From positions 1-64,000 of the IMG/VR virus record IMGVR_UViG_3300028800_000003: a stretch of DNA of 64,000 bases. One strand, written 5' to 3'. The DNA comes from a virus. Position numbers and translations under genes: made by a program. Within the stretch, counting starts at the first letter, position 1; every line of letters begins with the position of its first letter. This document shows, in pieces, positions 56,072 through 64,000 of this stretch. The notes beneath the pieces were generated by a model. It saw only the letters and a list, made by a program, of their open reading frames with translations. It was not told the origin of the DNA and searched no databases.

Positions 56072-56227
56072 ATGAAGCGGTTCGGCATGACCGTCGTTCA
56101 GCTCGTCTCGCATCTGATCGAGCACGGCTATCCCGCCGACTTTGCCAGAACCTACGCGCGCAACTGGCACGAGTCTTTCATCAACACGCGTCTGCCGGCG
56201 CCAGGGCTCCTCAAGAGACTCCCATGA
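56072..56227 (+). CDS. Hypothetical protein, 51 aa
   Basis: MKRFGMTVVQLVSHLIEHGY and 31 further residues; the segment 'HGYPADFARTYARNWHESFI' is helical. ATGA overlap with the next gene. Function unknown. Confidence 0.55.
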   Translation: MKRFGMTVVQLVSHLIEHGYPADFARTYARNWHESFINTRLPAPGLLKRLP

Positions 56228-56424
56228 ACCGCAAACCAATCTATCACGAGACCAACCCGCGTTTCCGAGTCATCTCTGTGCCAAACGGTCAATGGCAGGC
56301 GCAACGTCGCCTCGACGTTCCGTCATCGAATACGGTGGACCCGTGGGCCAACATCGGCGGCCCTGATCCGATCGATGTCGCGCAGGCGCGGATGCAGGCT
56401 GCGGCCGAGACGAAGAAAAAATGA
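56224..56424 (+). CDS. Hypothetical protein, 66 aa
   Basis: MNRKPIYHETNPRFRVISVP... a polar small protein, overlapping both neighbours by ATGA. Function unknown. Confidence 0.6.
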   Translation: MNRKPIYHETNPRFRVISVPNGQWQAQRRLDVPSSNTVDPWANIGGPDPIDVAQARMQAAAETKKK

Positions 56425-56753
56425 CCCGCCGCACGACCGAACGTCTGATCGATCTCCTGGAGACCGTCAACGCCACGGCGATCGACAACGACGGCGGCAA
56501 GCCCGGTGAATTTCTCGCCGCGCTCTGCCGCGAGGCAGCGCAGCGTCTGCGCGATCTGCAAAAAGGGCAACGTTTCACGACGGCGCAAGACCGGCACGTT
56601 GCCGAACTTGCTGCTCACGTCGAGGAATTGGGTCCGCCGCTGCGTAGCTTCGACGACACATTCAGCGCGACGACCGTCATCATGGACAAATTCTTCCCGC
56701 GCCGCAACGACGATGGCATGCCGATCATCAACGAAGGCGATCACGGCTGTTGA
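56421..56753 (+). CDS. Hypothetical protein, 110 aa
   Basis: MTRRTTERLIDLLETVNATA... a helical acidic protein, last gene of this small operon. Function unknown. Confidence 0.65.
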   Translation: MTRRTTERLIDLLETVNATAIDNDGGKPGEFLAALCREAAQRLRDLQKGQRFTTAQDRHVAELAAHVEELGPPLRSFDDTFSATTVIMDKFFPRRNDDGMPIINEGDHGC

Positions 56754-57190
56754 TCTACGGAAGGTAGCATAGACCAGGTTTTAATGCAGGTGCAGTGTAT
56801 TCCAGTAGGCGAGTGTTTGCCGTCAGCATAGCGGGCATTCTGTAAAGCGGGACGCCGCGAGCCGAAAAGTAAGCTGCACGTCGAAGAATGGTTCAAGCCC
56901 ATTCCCTTCCACCGAACAAAAAAGAGCCGCCCCAGGGAATCCCCGAGGCGGCTTTTTTGTCAGATTGTCGCACCCGAAAAGCGCGATGAATTGCGAACTT
57001 GTTGCCGCCGACTTTATTTGCTCGACCAGAGAAACACGCATGACATCGTGTCAAGGTTTTGCGATCTGATAACGGTTGCTGCGATGTCACGCGGACTTGC
57101 GCGCCGAAAACCGACCCGTTTCGCCAATTCCAGATAGTGCGATGATTATATTAGCAGCATCAACCCCTATCAAAGGAGCAAACAAACAAG
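56754..57190. other. Intergenic region with bidirectional terminator
   Basis: No gene is convincing in these 437 bases. It holds a two-way terminator (56928-56958) and, at the right end, the promoter and leader of the gene at 57191: TATATT (57147-57152) with no good -35, then ACCCCTATC and GGAGCAAACAAACAAG. Confidence 0.6.
56928..56958. terminator. Bidirectional Rho-independent terminator
   Basis: AGCCGCC (56935-56941) and GGCGGCT (56947-56953) make a 7-bp stem, flanked by an A-run on the left and TTTTTT on the right, so it can stop transcription on both strands. Confidence 0.8.
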
Positions 57191-57892
57191 ATGCTGCACG
57201 ATCCTATCGTCGACGTGACTCACACGGTCTATTGCGGGCCGAAAGCGATTGCAATTCTGACCGGCGTTCCGGTGTCACGCATAGAGAAGATGTTGCGGCG
57301 CTGCCGTTCCGACAAGGGACGCGATAGCCGCGGCAGAAAGATACCGATCCGCGGCACATATAGTAGCCAAGTAGTCAAGGTCTTGCGCCGGCTCGGATGC
57401 AAGGTGGAGGAGATAAGTCACTGCGAGCCGACGTTGGGCCGCTTCATCACCGACACCAATACATTCAAGGCGCCATGTCTGGTGATGACGCGGAATCATT
57501 TCACGGTGACATTCGATGGCAAGTGTTACGATCACTACGCCGGCAAGCCGACGGTGCGCGTGGTGAGAGGATGGCGAGTAGAAGCCCCGGCGACGCCGAA
57601 ATTCACCTGCGGAGCACCGGCACCAGCGAGGAAGCCTAAGCCCGCGCGTGATCTGCGGGCCGAGCGCCACGCCAAGGTGATGGCCAGGATCAAGAGACTG
57701 GAGACCAAGATTAAGCGCGCCACCACGGCGCTGAAAAAGGCCCAACGACAGGCGCGCTACTATCAGCGCGTCAGTCGCAGCCCCGACCAATCAGACCGTA
57801 GTCAACCTCGCTCGGATCGGAATACACCTCCCAGTGCCGCCATCCTTTCGGGCACCAGAATCCCCAGTCACGAGTCTTCGGTCCCAGCATGA
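57191..57892 (+). CDS. Papain-like-fold phage protein with coiled-coil tail, 233 aa
   Basis: 'THTVYCGPKAIAILTGVPVS' near the N terminus and 'CLVMTRNHFTVTFDGKCYDH' around residue 96 place a Cys, a His and an Asp as in C39/papain-like cysteine proteases. This protein type is frequent in phages, function unknown. The second half is a basic coiled coil. The last 40 residues are read antisense to the cupin gene on the other strand (overlap 122 bases) and look random, so an earlier stop may have been lost. Leader: ACCCCTATC and AAAGGAGCAAA. Confidence 0.7.
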   Translation: MLHDPIVDVTHTVYCGPKAIAILTGVPVSRIEKMLRRCRSDKGRDSRGRKIPIRGTYSSQVVKVLRRLGCKVEEISHCEPTLGRFITDTNTFKAPCLVMTRNHFTVTFDGKCYDHYAGKPTVRVVRGWRVEAPATPKFTCGAPAPARKPKPARDLRAERHAKVMARIKRLETKIKRATTALKKAQRQARYYQRVSRSPDQSDRSQPRSDRNTPPSAAILSGTRIPSHESSVPA

Positions 57893-58289
57893 ACAGCGTG
57901 AGCGCTGTCGGCGTCACCAGCTCGATGCGATGCGAGAATTTGGCCGATCGGAAGACGACATCACCGGCGCGGATCATCCGCACGCTGTGTTGCTCCTTGT
58001 CGCGCGGATCGAAGCCGTTCTGCGCATAGACCTCGCGGTAGACGCCGTCGAGAATCAGCGACATCGAGGCTCGCGGATGATCGTGCAAGGCGCGATCATC
58101 GTCGTCATTCTTGAACAGATGGATATAGGCGTTGGGCAATAGCTTCGCCCGCGGCATCGTGATCCAACGCAGCATGTAGGGAGCTTCGCGTGGCCCGATG
58201 ATGTTGTCAGGCTCACGCGATTCGATGACACGCATGGCGCGCTTGCGGATTGGATCGAACACCGCCTTCGGCAGATGAACGATCGGCAT
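57771..58289 (-). CDS. Cupin-fold protein, 172 aa
   Basis: 'DRALHDHPRASMSLILDGVY', 'IRAGDVVFRSAKFSHRIELV' and 'LGPKTRDWGFWCPKGWRHW' form a cupin barrel with the two His/Asp motifs. Common in phages near tail or lysis genes; a sugar- or metal-binding role is possible. Convergent overlap with the gene at 57191. Confidence 0.8.
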   Translation of the reverse strand: MPIVHLPKAVFDPIRKRAMRVIESREPDNIIGPREAPYMLRWITMPRAKLLPNAYIHLFKNDDDDRALHDHPRASMSLILDGVYREVYAQNGFDPRDKEQHSVRMIRAGDVVFRSAKFSHRIELVTPTALTLFMLGPKTRDWGFWCPKGWRHWEVYSDPSEVDYGLIGRGCD

Positions 58290-58795
58290 CAGGCGGCCTC
58301 CAGATAGTCGGCCGCAACACGTAGGATAGACGGATCGTCCTTGGCGTGACCGAGAATGGCATTACAGTTATGGCAAAGCAAACCGCGCACAGCCTTTGTC
58401 TTGTGGCAGTGATCAACGAAAAGACTGATGTGCTTTGAATTACCGATAGGCGATGGACAGATGGCGCAGTGGCCGCCCTGCTTTTTCAAAAGCGCCTGAT
58501 AGTCTTCGATGGTGAGGCCGTATCTCGCCAAATTACCCGACCGGACAAGCGCCGGATTGGCGGCATACCGCTTGCGCATGTATGAGGCATGCTGAGCCAG
58601 TTGTTCTGGCGTTCGCTTCGCCTTCTTCACCGCAGGATTGCGCTCGACGTATGAACGTCGACACTCGCGCGAACATTCGACGCACTGGCGACTTTGAACG
58701 AAGCGAGCTGCAAGATGGCCTTGTAGGCATGGCCGCCCCGTGCAGTATTGCTTCAAGCCGCGTGACAATGCGTCCTTGCGGGACACAACATTCAT
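58289..58795 (-). CDS. Recombination endonuclease VII-like protein
   Basis: An N-terminal Cys motif ('RPCLQGHLAARFVQSRQCVE') is followed by the endonuclease VII core: 'YGLTIEDYQALLKKQGGHCA', 'FVDHCHKTKAVRGLLCHNCN' and 'AILGHAKDDPSIL'. T4 endonuclease VII resolves branched DNA before packaging; small HNH relatives like this may also be homing-type. Start at 58795 is the first ATG after the gene upstream. Confidence 0.88.
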   Translation of the reverse strand: MNVVSRKDALSRGLKQYCTGRPCLQGHLAARFVQSRQCVECSRECRRSYVERNPAVKKAKRTPEQLAQHASYMRKRYAANPALVRSGNLARYGLTIEDYQALLKKQGGHCAICPSPIGNSKHISLFVDHCHKTKAVRGLLCHNCNAILGHAKDDPSILRVAADYLEAA

Positions 58796-58796
58796 C

Positions 58797-60071
58797 CTAC
58801 GCTGCCTCTTTGAACTCGGTGGCTTTGCGGGCCGCCGACGGGATGTTGATGCGGAGACGGCCAATCTCCCCTTCCTCGCGGTGAATTGTGATCGATGAAA
58901 GCGATTTTCCAGATGTGTAGCCAGACGCCTCGTGATGCGCGTCATTGGCCGCGAGCGTCTGGAACGACTCGACCCGCACGTCACCGATCTCCTTTACGGA
59001 CTCGTGGTGAATGTGCCCGAAATAGAAATAGTGATAGGCAGTGGAGCCCCAATCTTCGCGAGCACGCACCGCCATCGCCATCGCCATATCCTGCGGTTTG
59101 CAGCGGTAGCCATGCGTGGCGCCGATCAGTGTGTTGCCGAACCGATGGAAAAAGAATTCGGACGGCGAGCCCCACACCTTGACGCGCGGATTGTTGGCGT
59201 AGGCTTCGATCAGCGCGACATCGAGGGCGATGCTGGAATGCGGGTCGTGGTTGCCGGGAATGTTCACGACCAGCACGTCATGATGCTTCTGGAGCGCCAG
59301 ATCGACGATGTTCTTCATCAACTGGACGCCGGCCACCAAAATCTTTCGATAGCGGCTATCGACATCGAGCTTATTCTTGTGGCCTGGAGTGAGGTTGGTG
59401 CTGTCGTCTGTGTGCTGCCAGTCGCCGAGGTTGAGAACGATGGCCTGACGGCTATGTGGAGCCTGGGAGACCATACGGCTGGCGCACGCCATGAGGCGCT
59501 GTTTGCCGATCTCCAGGTCGTAGGGTTCGCCAGTTTCCTTGCCCCAAGCGAGCAAGCCATTGTGCTGGTCGGCAATCGGGTACACCGAGAGCAGGTCAAC
59601 ATCAGTCAGGTGTGGCGGATGGATTAATGGAACCGGGGCGATTTCGTCCTTAAAGACCTCCTTGATGGCCTCTACCAGGAAACGATTCTCATCGTCCTTG
59701 GTCCGAATCCAGGCCTGTTTGAGAATGCCCTCCGGCGTGATGTGGTAGGTGCCCTTGCCGAGCACCTTGCCCTTGGGCATCTCGAAGACAACGCCCTCGC
59801 CTTCGTCCGGCGAATTGATCTGGGATACCGTTTGCGCCGTGACGTTGCCGCTGCCGTCGGTCGTGGTCGAGGTCTTGTTGATGACGAAGCCGGGCAGCAC
59901 CGGTTTGAAGCCAAGCAGTCCGCGTTCGGCCGCGGCGTACAGTCGGCGCCGGAAGCTGGTCTTGGCCATGTTGTTGAGGGAGCGGGCAGCCGCGGCCTTG
60001 TTCTGGCCGTTTGCCTCGTAAGCGGCGGCGACGGCTTTAAGGTCGTCGTCGGAAAAGGATTCACCTTGCAA
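58797..60071 (-). CDS. Metallophosphoesterase with N-terminal helix-turn-helix
   Basis: The first 60 residues ('DDLKAVAAAYEANGQNKAAA' and 'ARSLNNMAKTSFRRRLYAA') look like a helix-turn-helix. The main part has calcineurin-like motifs: 'YPIADQHNG', 'LNLGDWQH', 'VNIPGNHDPHS', 'GATHGY' and 'YFGHIHHES'. It should cleave phosphodiesters, perhaps in DNA or nucleotides. A TTG at 60071 is chosen as start because it follows ACCCCTATCT and CGGAG; the earlier GTG in the same frame lies upstream of that leader. Confidence 0.8.
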   Translation of the reverse strand: MQGESFSDDDLKAVAAAYEANGQNKAAAARSLNNMAKTSFRRRLYAAAERGLLGFKPVLPGFVINKTSTTTDGSGNVTAQTVSQINSPDEGEGVVFEMPKGKVLGKGTYHITPEGILKQAWIRTKDDENRFLVEAIKEVFKDEIAPVPLIHPPHLTDVDLLSVYPIADQHNGLLAWGKETGEPYDLEIGKQRLMACASRMVSQAPHSRQAIVLNLGDWQHTDDSTNLTPGHKNKLDVDSRYRKILVAGVQLMKNIVDLALQKHHDVLVVNIPGNHDPHSSIALDVALIEAYANNPRVKVWGSPSEFFFHRFGNTLIGATHGYRCKPQDMAMAMAVRAREDWGSTAYHYFYFGHIHHESVKEIGDVRVESFQTLAANDAHHEASGYTSGKSLSSITIHREEGEIGRLRINIPSAARKATEFKEAA

Positions 60072-60156
60072 TGGCTTAACTCCGTGGGGGCAGATAGGGG
60101 TCGCGGGTATTTTCTGTTTGACCCGCACATAACCGCATGATAGCCGTTCCCGTCAA
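60072..60156 (-). promoter_or_regulatory. Promoter, TAACCGC site and ACCCCTATCT leader
   Basis: On the minus strand, TTGACG (60151-60156) is followed 18 bases later by TTATGT; a TAACCGC site (60130-60136) lies over the -10. The mRNA start has a hairpin (GCGGGT with ACCCGC), then ACCCCTATCT and CACGGAG before the TTG. All elements of the phage leader family are present. Confidence 0.65.
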
Positions 60157-60162
60157 GCGATT

Positions 60163-60510
60163 TTAATTCAGGGTGTCATCCTTTCTGACGCGGTGGATCA
60201 GCTCGCCGAATAGCTGCTGGATCGACACCGTCATCTGGCTCATTTCCTTGCTGATCTGAGCCATGATCTGGTTGAGAGATTCGGTGAGGCGCTTCTCGAC
60301 CTCCTGCACCGCTTTGATGGTGGCATAGCTTTGCGCCACCTCGATGCGGTGATCTTGAATTGAGGAACGCAGTTCGTTGATGGCGGTGGCCTGCTGGCTC
60401 TGTTGGCGGATCACATAGCCAACGATGGCGAGAGCGATCATGCCGCCAACGCCAATGAGCGAGCCGAATTCAGTCCAGGTGACGGAGGAGGGGTCAAGCA
60501 TCTTGGTCAT
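60163..60510 (-). CDS. Membrane protein with coiled coil, possible holin or spanin component
   Basis: Beginning MTKMLDPSSVTWTEFGSLIG (ATG at 60510 or 60501), it has one membrane segment (about 18-38) and a coiled-coil C-terminal domain of about 70 residues. It is immediately downstream of the endolysin, where holin or spanin genes are common, so a lysis role is likely but not shown. Confidence 0.65.
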   Translation of the reverse strand: MTKMLDPSSVTWTEFGSLIGVGGMIALAIVGYVIRQQSQQATAINELRSSIQDHRIEVAQSYATIKAVQEVEKRLTESLNQIMAQISKEMSQMTVSIQQLFGELIHRVRKDDTLN

Positions 60511-60606
60511 CCAAACAAATAAAAAAATTGATCGTTGGCGGCGCCCGTTGCCAGGCTGCCGCCGACGACCGTCCCCGCGGCGGATCACGCCACGCAAATT
60601 AAAAGA

Positions 60607-61485
60607 TTACGCTGCCAGTCCGTAGCGCGGCTTGTAGGAATCAAGCCGCGGCACCAAGGTCTCGCCTCCTGATGGCGCTTCCTGTTTGGCACTGAAATTC
60701 GCCTGATAGCGACGACGCGCGCTGTAGACACAGAATCCGATTGCACCGGCTGCGACCACGCCGGCAGCAACAGCCGCAATGGGCGACACCCCGCCGTGAA
60801 CCGAAATGGCGTCTGCCGTAGCGACCAGAATACCTGAGCCGATGGCACCGTCATGACCAGGAGGCGGAAGGATGCCCTTGCCGCGAGGTGCGGCCGCGGT
60901 CGGCGGCGTAAAGGCACGGAACGGCATCGTAGGCACAGGCGCATTGCGCTTGGCGGCCCCAGCCAATTCCAGCGAGAACGATCGCACCTCCTTGACGCGC
61001 GTTGTCCAACCGGCGCCGAATTCGCGCCAGGTGTTGAGACCGCGCAGGAAATGGATGCGCTCGTTGTTGATGGCGTTGACCATCTGGAACGGATCGCGCT
61101 TGGCCAGCGCATCGAGCACGTCTGGCGTAATGCGCCAGGTGTCGTCTGTCATGCCAAGGACGCGCCGCAAGGTCTTGCCAGAACGTCCGATGCCGCTGTT
61201 GAGTCCATAATCAAACACGGTGTCGTCGACACCTGCCGGCAACGCATCGCAATCGAGAATGTCCCAGTATTTGAACTTGATCACTTTCTCCGCAAACGCC
61301 ATCGGCATCGCGCGCATATCATGCACGCTCGGATTGGCAACCCAGCCGAGTTCCTTACCATAGCGTCGCGCATCGGCGATCGTGATGCCGTAGTTGGTAG
61401 GGCCGCCCGGATCGCGAGGGTTGTTGGTGAAGCCGCCTTCGTGAACAAGCGCGCGGGATTCGCACGCGGCGTAATCATTCAGCAT
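60607..61485 (-). CDS. Endolysin, GH108 muramidase with C-terminal membrane segment
   Basis: 'ALVHEGGFTNNPRDPGGPTN' followed by YGIT is the GH108 signature with catalytic Glu16. A peptidoglycan-binding (PG_binding_3-like) domain follows to about residue 170. Near the C terminus, 'SPIAAVAAGVVAAGAIGFCV' is a membrane anchor, which is unusual for this family and may hold the enzyme at the inner membrane until lysis. 292 residues. A TTGACC promoter and GCGGTTA operator precede it. Confidence 0.93.
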   Translation of the reverse strand: MLNDYAACESRALVHEGGFTNNPRDPGGPTNYGITIADARRYGKELGWVANPSVHDMRAMPMAFAEKVIKFKYWDILDCDALPAGVDDTVFDYGLNSGIGRSGKTLRRVLGMTDDTWRITPDVLDALAKRDPFQMVNAINNERIHFLRGLNTWREFGAGWTTRVKEVRSFSLELAGAAKRNAPVPTMPFRAFTPPTAAAPRGKGILPPPGHDGAIGSGILVATADAISVHGGVSPIAAVAAGVVAAGAIGFCVYSARRRYQANFSAKQEAPSGGETLVPRLDSYKPRYGLAA

Positions 61486-61511
61486 GACAAAGGTCCCTTC
61501 GACAATACGGG

Positions 61512-61540
61512 TATTGCGCGGTTAACGCGCGAATGGTCAA
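61512..61540 (-). promoter_or_regulatory. Promoter of the endolysin gene with GCGGTTA site
   Basis: On the minus strand, TTGACC (61535-61540) and GCAATA (61512-61517) are 17 bases apart, and a GCGGTTA operator (61518-61524) fills the spacer. The -35 overlaps the stop codon of the glycosyltransferase gene. Confidence 0.6.
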
Positions 61541-62658
61541 GCGGCCATTGGATAGTTCCGCTTCAACCAGTCGAGATCGGTTCGATCAGATCGCGGGGTG
61601 TACCAGCGCTTTCCGGTCTGAGCATCAGCCACGGATTGGAAATACTCCTCGTACATCGCGCCAACGCGCTCCAAGGAGAAATTCGACGCCGCCCAGTCGC
61701 GACAAGCGCGCCGATCAATCTTATGGATGTTCTGCGCCGCCCAGACGAATTGCTCGAATGTTCGACACCGATAGCCGGTCACGCCATGCAACACGTTCTC
61801 GGCGAATGCGCCCCAATCGGTGGTGATCACCGGAGTTCCAGACAGCATCGCCTCGACCGAAACGCCGCAGAACGGCTCGACGAACATCGACGGCGTCAAC
61901 ACGGCGCGCGCGTTCGATAGAATCTCGCGGCGCTTCTCGACGCCAACGAATCCGACCAATTGCGCCGGCGCATGGGCATTGTTCACTGTGCCAGGTCCAG
62001 CCATGACCAGTGGCAACCCGACTTCCTTGGCGATCTGCATGGCGATGTAGTCGCCCTTGCCTTCGCCGCCGATCGAACGCACGCCGAGGAACGCAAGGTA
62101 TCCGCCTGGATTATCGTTGAAGGTGAAATCGGCGAGGTCGTAATAGTTCGGGATCACCGCATCGTACCACCAGGCATTCCCTTGCGCGGTGCCAACGCCC
62201 TGCGTGCCGCGATAGGCGTGCAGCAGCGCGTAGGACTCAAACACCTTGTAGGGCGCAAAGTATCCGCCCGGATAGCCGATGCCGGACTCGACCACGATCA
62301 GGCCTGGACACTCATCAGCAATCGACTTGTGCGAGGCCCAGGCGCACAACAAGAAATCGCCCGGCTGTTTTCGCGCGTTGATTGCCTCGACGGTGTTGTG
62401 GTGAAAATTGCCATAGACGGCGCTGTTCACGTCGAACTTGCCGGAGGTCTCCGGTGGCCCGATGTCGGCCGCATCAGTCACCGTGACATGCTCGGTGCAG
62501 ACCACATCCGATAGCTCATTGCCATAATGGATGACCTTGTGGCCACGCTCGGTCAACATCTTGCAAAGGTTGAGAACCTTCTGGGTGAATGCGCAGCACA
62601 GATAGTCCTTGTTGGTCGCGGTGTGCGGAATTCCTGGAATGTGAAACGTAAAAGACAT
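61537..62658 (-). CDS. Glycosyltransferase, GT4-like
   Basis: The 373-residue protein shows the two-domain GT-B layout. The C-terminal nucleotide-sugar region has 'LVGFVGVEKRREILSNARAV' and then 'PSMFVEPFCGVSVEAMLSGT' and 'PVITTDWGAF', the E-x7-E-like donor-binding motif. It could modify phage DNA, a fibre, or host surface polysaccharide; its place right after the tail fibre suggests one of the last two. Ribosome-binding site AGGAG. Confidence 0.88.
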   Translation of the reverse strand: MSFTFHIPGIPHTATNKDYLCCAFTQKVLNLCKMLTERGHKVIHYGNELSDVVCTEHVTVTDAADIGPPETSGKFDVNSAVYGNFHHNTVEAINARKQPGDFLLCAWASHKSIADECPGLIVVESGIGYPGGYFAPYKVFESYALLHAYRGTQGVGTAQGNAWWYDAVIPNYYDLADFTFNDNPGGYLAFLGVRSIGGEGKGDYIAMQIAKEVGLPLVMAGPGTVNNAHAPAQLVGFVGVEKRREILSNARAVLTPSMFVEPFCGVSVEAMLSGTPVITTDWGAFAENVLHGVTGYRCRTFEQFVWAAQNIHKIDRRACRDWAASNFSLERVGAMYEEYFQSVADAQTGKRWYTPRSDRTDLDWLKRNYPMAA

Positions 62659-62677
62659 GACCTCGAAATTACTCCTG

Positions 62678-62706
62678 AAAAATAAAAGGCTGCCCGAAGG
62701 GCAGCC
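62678..62706 (-). terminator. Rho-independent terminator after the tail fibre gene
   Basis: Read on the minus strand: GGCTGCCC, loop TTC, GGGCAGCC, then TTTTATTTTT. It separates the tail fibre transcript from the glycosyltransferase gene. Confidence 0.85.
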
Positions 62707-62736
62707 AGACGTTTTGCAAAAAGAAGAACGTCGTCA

Positions 62737-64000
62737 TTATCCTCTAGTTACGCCCTGCAAGCCGGCATTGTTAAGGGTCAATGTCCCGCTGCCGCTCACA
62801 GCGCCTCCGATGGCTCCATAACTGTTGAGTCCTTCGGGAGGCTGATACCAGGCGACAATGTTCAACGGAGAAAAAGCTGCGCCTGCTGGATTGGTTCCCG
62901 GACCATACACGTAGTTTGATCCGCTCAGAGAAGTCGTGCCATCCACGCCTATAGCGTAGTAAGCATAACTTCCCGTAGTCTCACCTTGACCATTCAAGCT
63001 GACATCAACTGTTTCATCCCCCCAACACAATATGTAGATCAAGTTGGAGCTAAGCGATACAATGCTGGGGCTGGTTGTGTTGACGTTTCCGATGCCTTGA
63101 ACGCAGATTTTCTTCCGTCGATTAAACCAAGACAGAAGACCAATCATATTTGCGCCACTGTCAACAAACGCGTTGCCGCTAACATAGACCATGCCGACCA
63201 CAGTGTCGTTTGGTTGCGGCACGGTCCCACCGGAGTTCCAAATAACCTCGGTGCCAATATTGCCAGTCGTTGTGTCAGGCCCGTGACTGTACCATCCAGC
63301 GGCAATGGCTTCCCAATATTTCAAGATGCCGGCAGACGACACGCTAACCAGATACGTTGTGTTGTTGGCTAGAGTCTGTCCTGCTGTGCCGTTCACGGTC
63401 ACACCAGAAATGCCGGCAGAAATTCCTGCCGCTGGTATCTGATAGACAGAGCCGTTAATTCTCACGACGTTGCCATTGTAAGGAATAAATCTGATGGTCG
63501 TTGAATTAACGTAGATCAATCTTCCGCAAGCAAAGGACGGACCTGCTGCGCCAGTAGCGCCGACCGCGCCGGTCAAACCTGTTGCGCCAGTTGCACCAAG
63601 AGTTCCGGTTGGACCCGTTGCGCCCTGTGATCCAGTGGCGCCAGTCGCACCCTGTCCTCCTGTGACTCCTGTTGATCCGGTCGCACCTTGGCCACCTGTG
63701 ACGCCAGTGGCTCCGGTCGAACCCTGTGCGCCAGATAAACCGGTCGCACCTGTCGCGCCAGGAAAGATAAAGGAGAAAAGACATAGGTCGTTATTCTGGA
63801 ATCCTCCACTCAATGCATCCGAGTGGAAAACGACAGGAACAGAAACCCATCCTGAGTTACCGGTTGGCGATCCAGAAACGCTAAATGTAGCCGCATTTGT
63901 GGATTGGGTAAGGTCTCCGATTTCAATCGCCGTTCCTGTTGTGAGAAGCAATAGTGCGCTTGCCCACAACGTGCCCCCATAAAGTGCGGAGCTGAAAGCA
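62737..64000 (-). CDS. Collagen-like tail fibre protein, partial (5' end beyond the right edge)
   Basis: The frame is open through the window edge, so the N terminus is missing. About 80 residues of Gly-x-y repeats rich in GATG, GSTG and GPTG (63510-63760) form a collagen-like shaft. A beta-rich C-terminal part of about 250 residues ends in '[20 protein letters not shown]'. This is typical of phage tail fibres that recognise the host surface. Tail genes should continue to the right. Confidence 0.85.
   Translation of the reverse strand, partial: AFSSALYGGTLWASALLLLTTGTAIEIGDLTQSTNAATFSVSGSPTGNSGWVSVPVVFHSDALSGGFQNNDLCLFSFIFPGATGATGLSGAQGSTGATGVTGGQGATGSTGVTGGQGATGATGSQGATGPTGTLGATGATGLTGAVGATGAAGPSFACGRLIYVNSTTIRFIPYNGNVVRINGSVYQIPAAGISAGISGVTVNGTAGQTLANNTTYLVSVSSAGILKYWEAIAAGWYSHGPDTTTGNIGTEVIWNSGGTVPQPNDTVVGMVYVSGNAFVDSGANMIGLLSWFNRRKKICVQGIGNVNTTSPSIVSLSSNLIYILCWGDETVDVSLNGQGETTGSYAYYAIGVDGTTSLSGSNYVYGPGTNPAGAAFSPLNIVAWYQPPEGLNSYGAIGGAVSGSGTLTLNNAGLQGVTRG

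Noticed and set aside
63510-63760. Tandem DNA repeats as a mobile or regulatory repeat
   Set aside because: They encode Gly-x-y triplets of the collagen-like fibre shaft, which explains the periodicity.

Overview
The window is part of the genome of a temperate, tailed double-stranded DNA bacteriophage that infects an alphaproteobacterium, most likely a Bradyrhizobium-like member of the Hyphomicrobiales. The evidence is: phage packaging genes (large and small terminase), a GH108 endolysin, a collagen-like tail fibre, a tyrosine integrase with an attP core made from the 3' half of a tRNA-Val(CAC), an S24-type repressor, high GC content, and host-like accessory genes (GcrA-like regulator, serralysin-like protein, RlpA-like protein). 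Phage genes lie on both sides of the attP core, so this is the excised or virion form rather than an integrated prophage. Portal, capsid and most tail genes are not seen; they should lie beyond both edges, because the minus-strand packaging cluster runs out of the left edge and the minus-strand tail fibre comes in from the right edge.

Layout. (1) 1-12317, minus strand: packaging genes, then about 30 small genes overlapping through ATGA/GTGA junctions, with an HNH-AP2 endonuclease, a MazG-like pyrophosphatase and a Nudix hydrolase. A NADAR gene at the left edge sits in a 593-bp cassette with terminal inverted repeats and a 9-bp direct duplication. (2) 12318-24279, plus strand: divergent early region of small proteins, a structured leader RNA, a Ycf46-like AAA ATPase with its partner gene, and an HsdM-like protein. 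(3) 24280-24411: a candidate small RNA between convergent clusters. (4) 24405-32143, minus strand: replication (SSB, SF2 helicase, Zn-ribbon/Toprim primase, replication protein with origin-like iterons inside its gene, MT-A70 methylase, DUF1064 nuclease, dNMP kinase). (5) 32144-34103: control region and repressor. (6) 34104-54862, plus strand: recombination (Gp157, Bet/RecT, NinB-like), two RNA ligases, a ProQ/FinO protein, a RelA/SpoT-type HD hydrolase, two DEDD exonucleases, a GcrA-like protein, excisionase-like protein and integrase. (7) attP, then plus-strand accessory genes to 57892. (8) 57771-64000, minus strand: cupin, endonuclease VII-like protein, metallophosphoesterase, membrane/coiled-coil protein, endolysin, glycosyltransferase, tail fibre.

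Regulation seems unusually RNA-centred. Many transcripts start with a leader containing ACCCCTRTC, often after a hairpin and shortly before the ribosome-binding site. The candidate small RNA at about 24318-24406 carries the complement of this motif and of the GGAG ribosome-binding site. The phage also encodes a ProQ/FinO-domain RNA chaperone and two RNA ligases. A second layer is a set of TAACCGC/GCGGTTA sites at about ten promoters across the window, probably the operators of the phage repressor. Two 11-bp-phased DNA repeats stand out: eight ACGCGT sites inside a replication gene, and two pairs of GTGTGA arm-type sites flanking the attP core.

All family assignments were made by reading the translated sequence; no database search was run.
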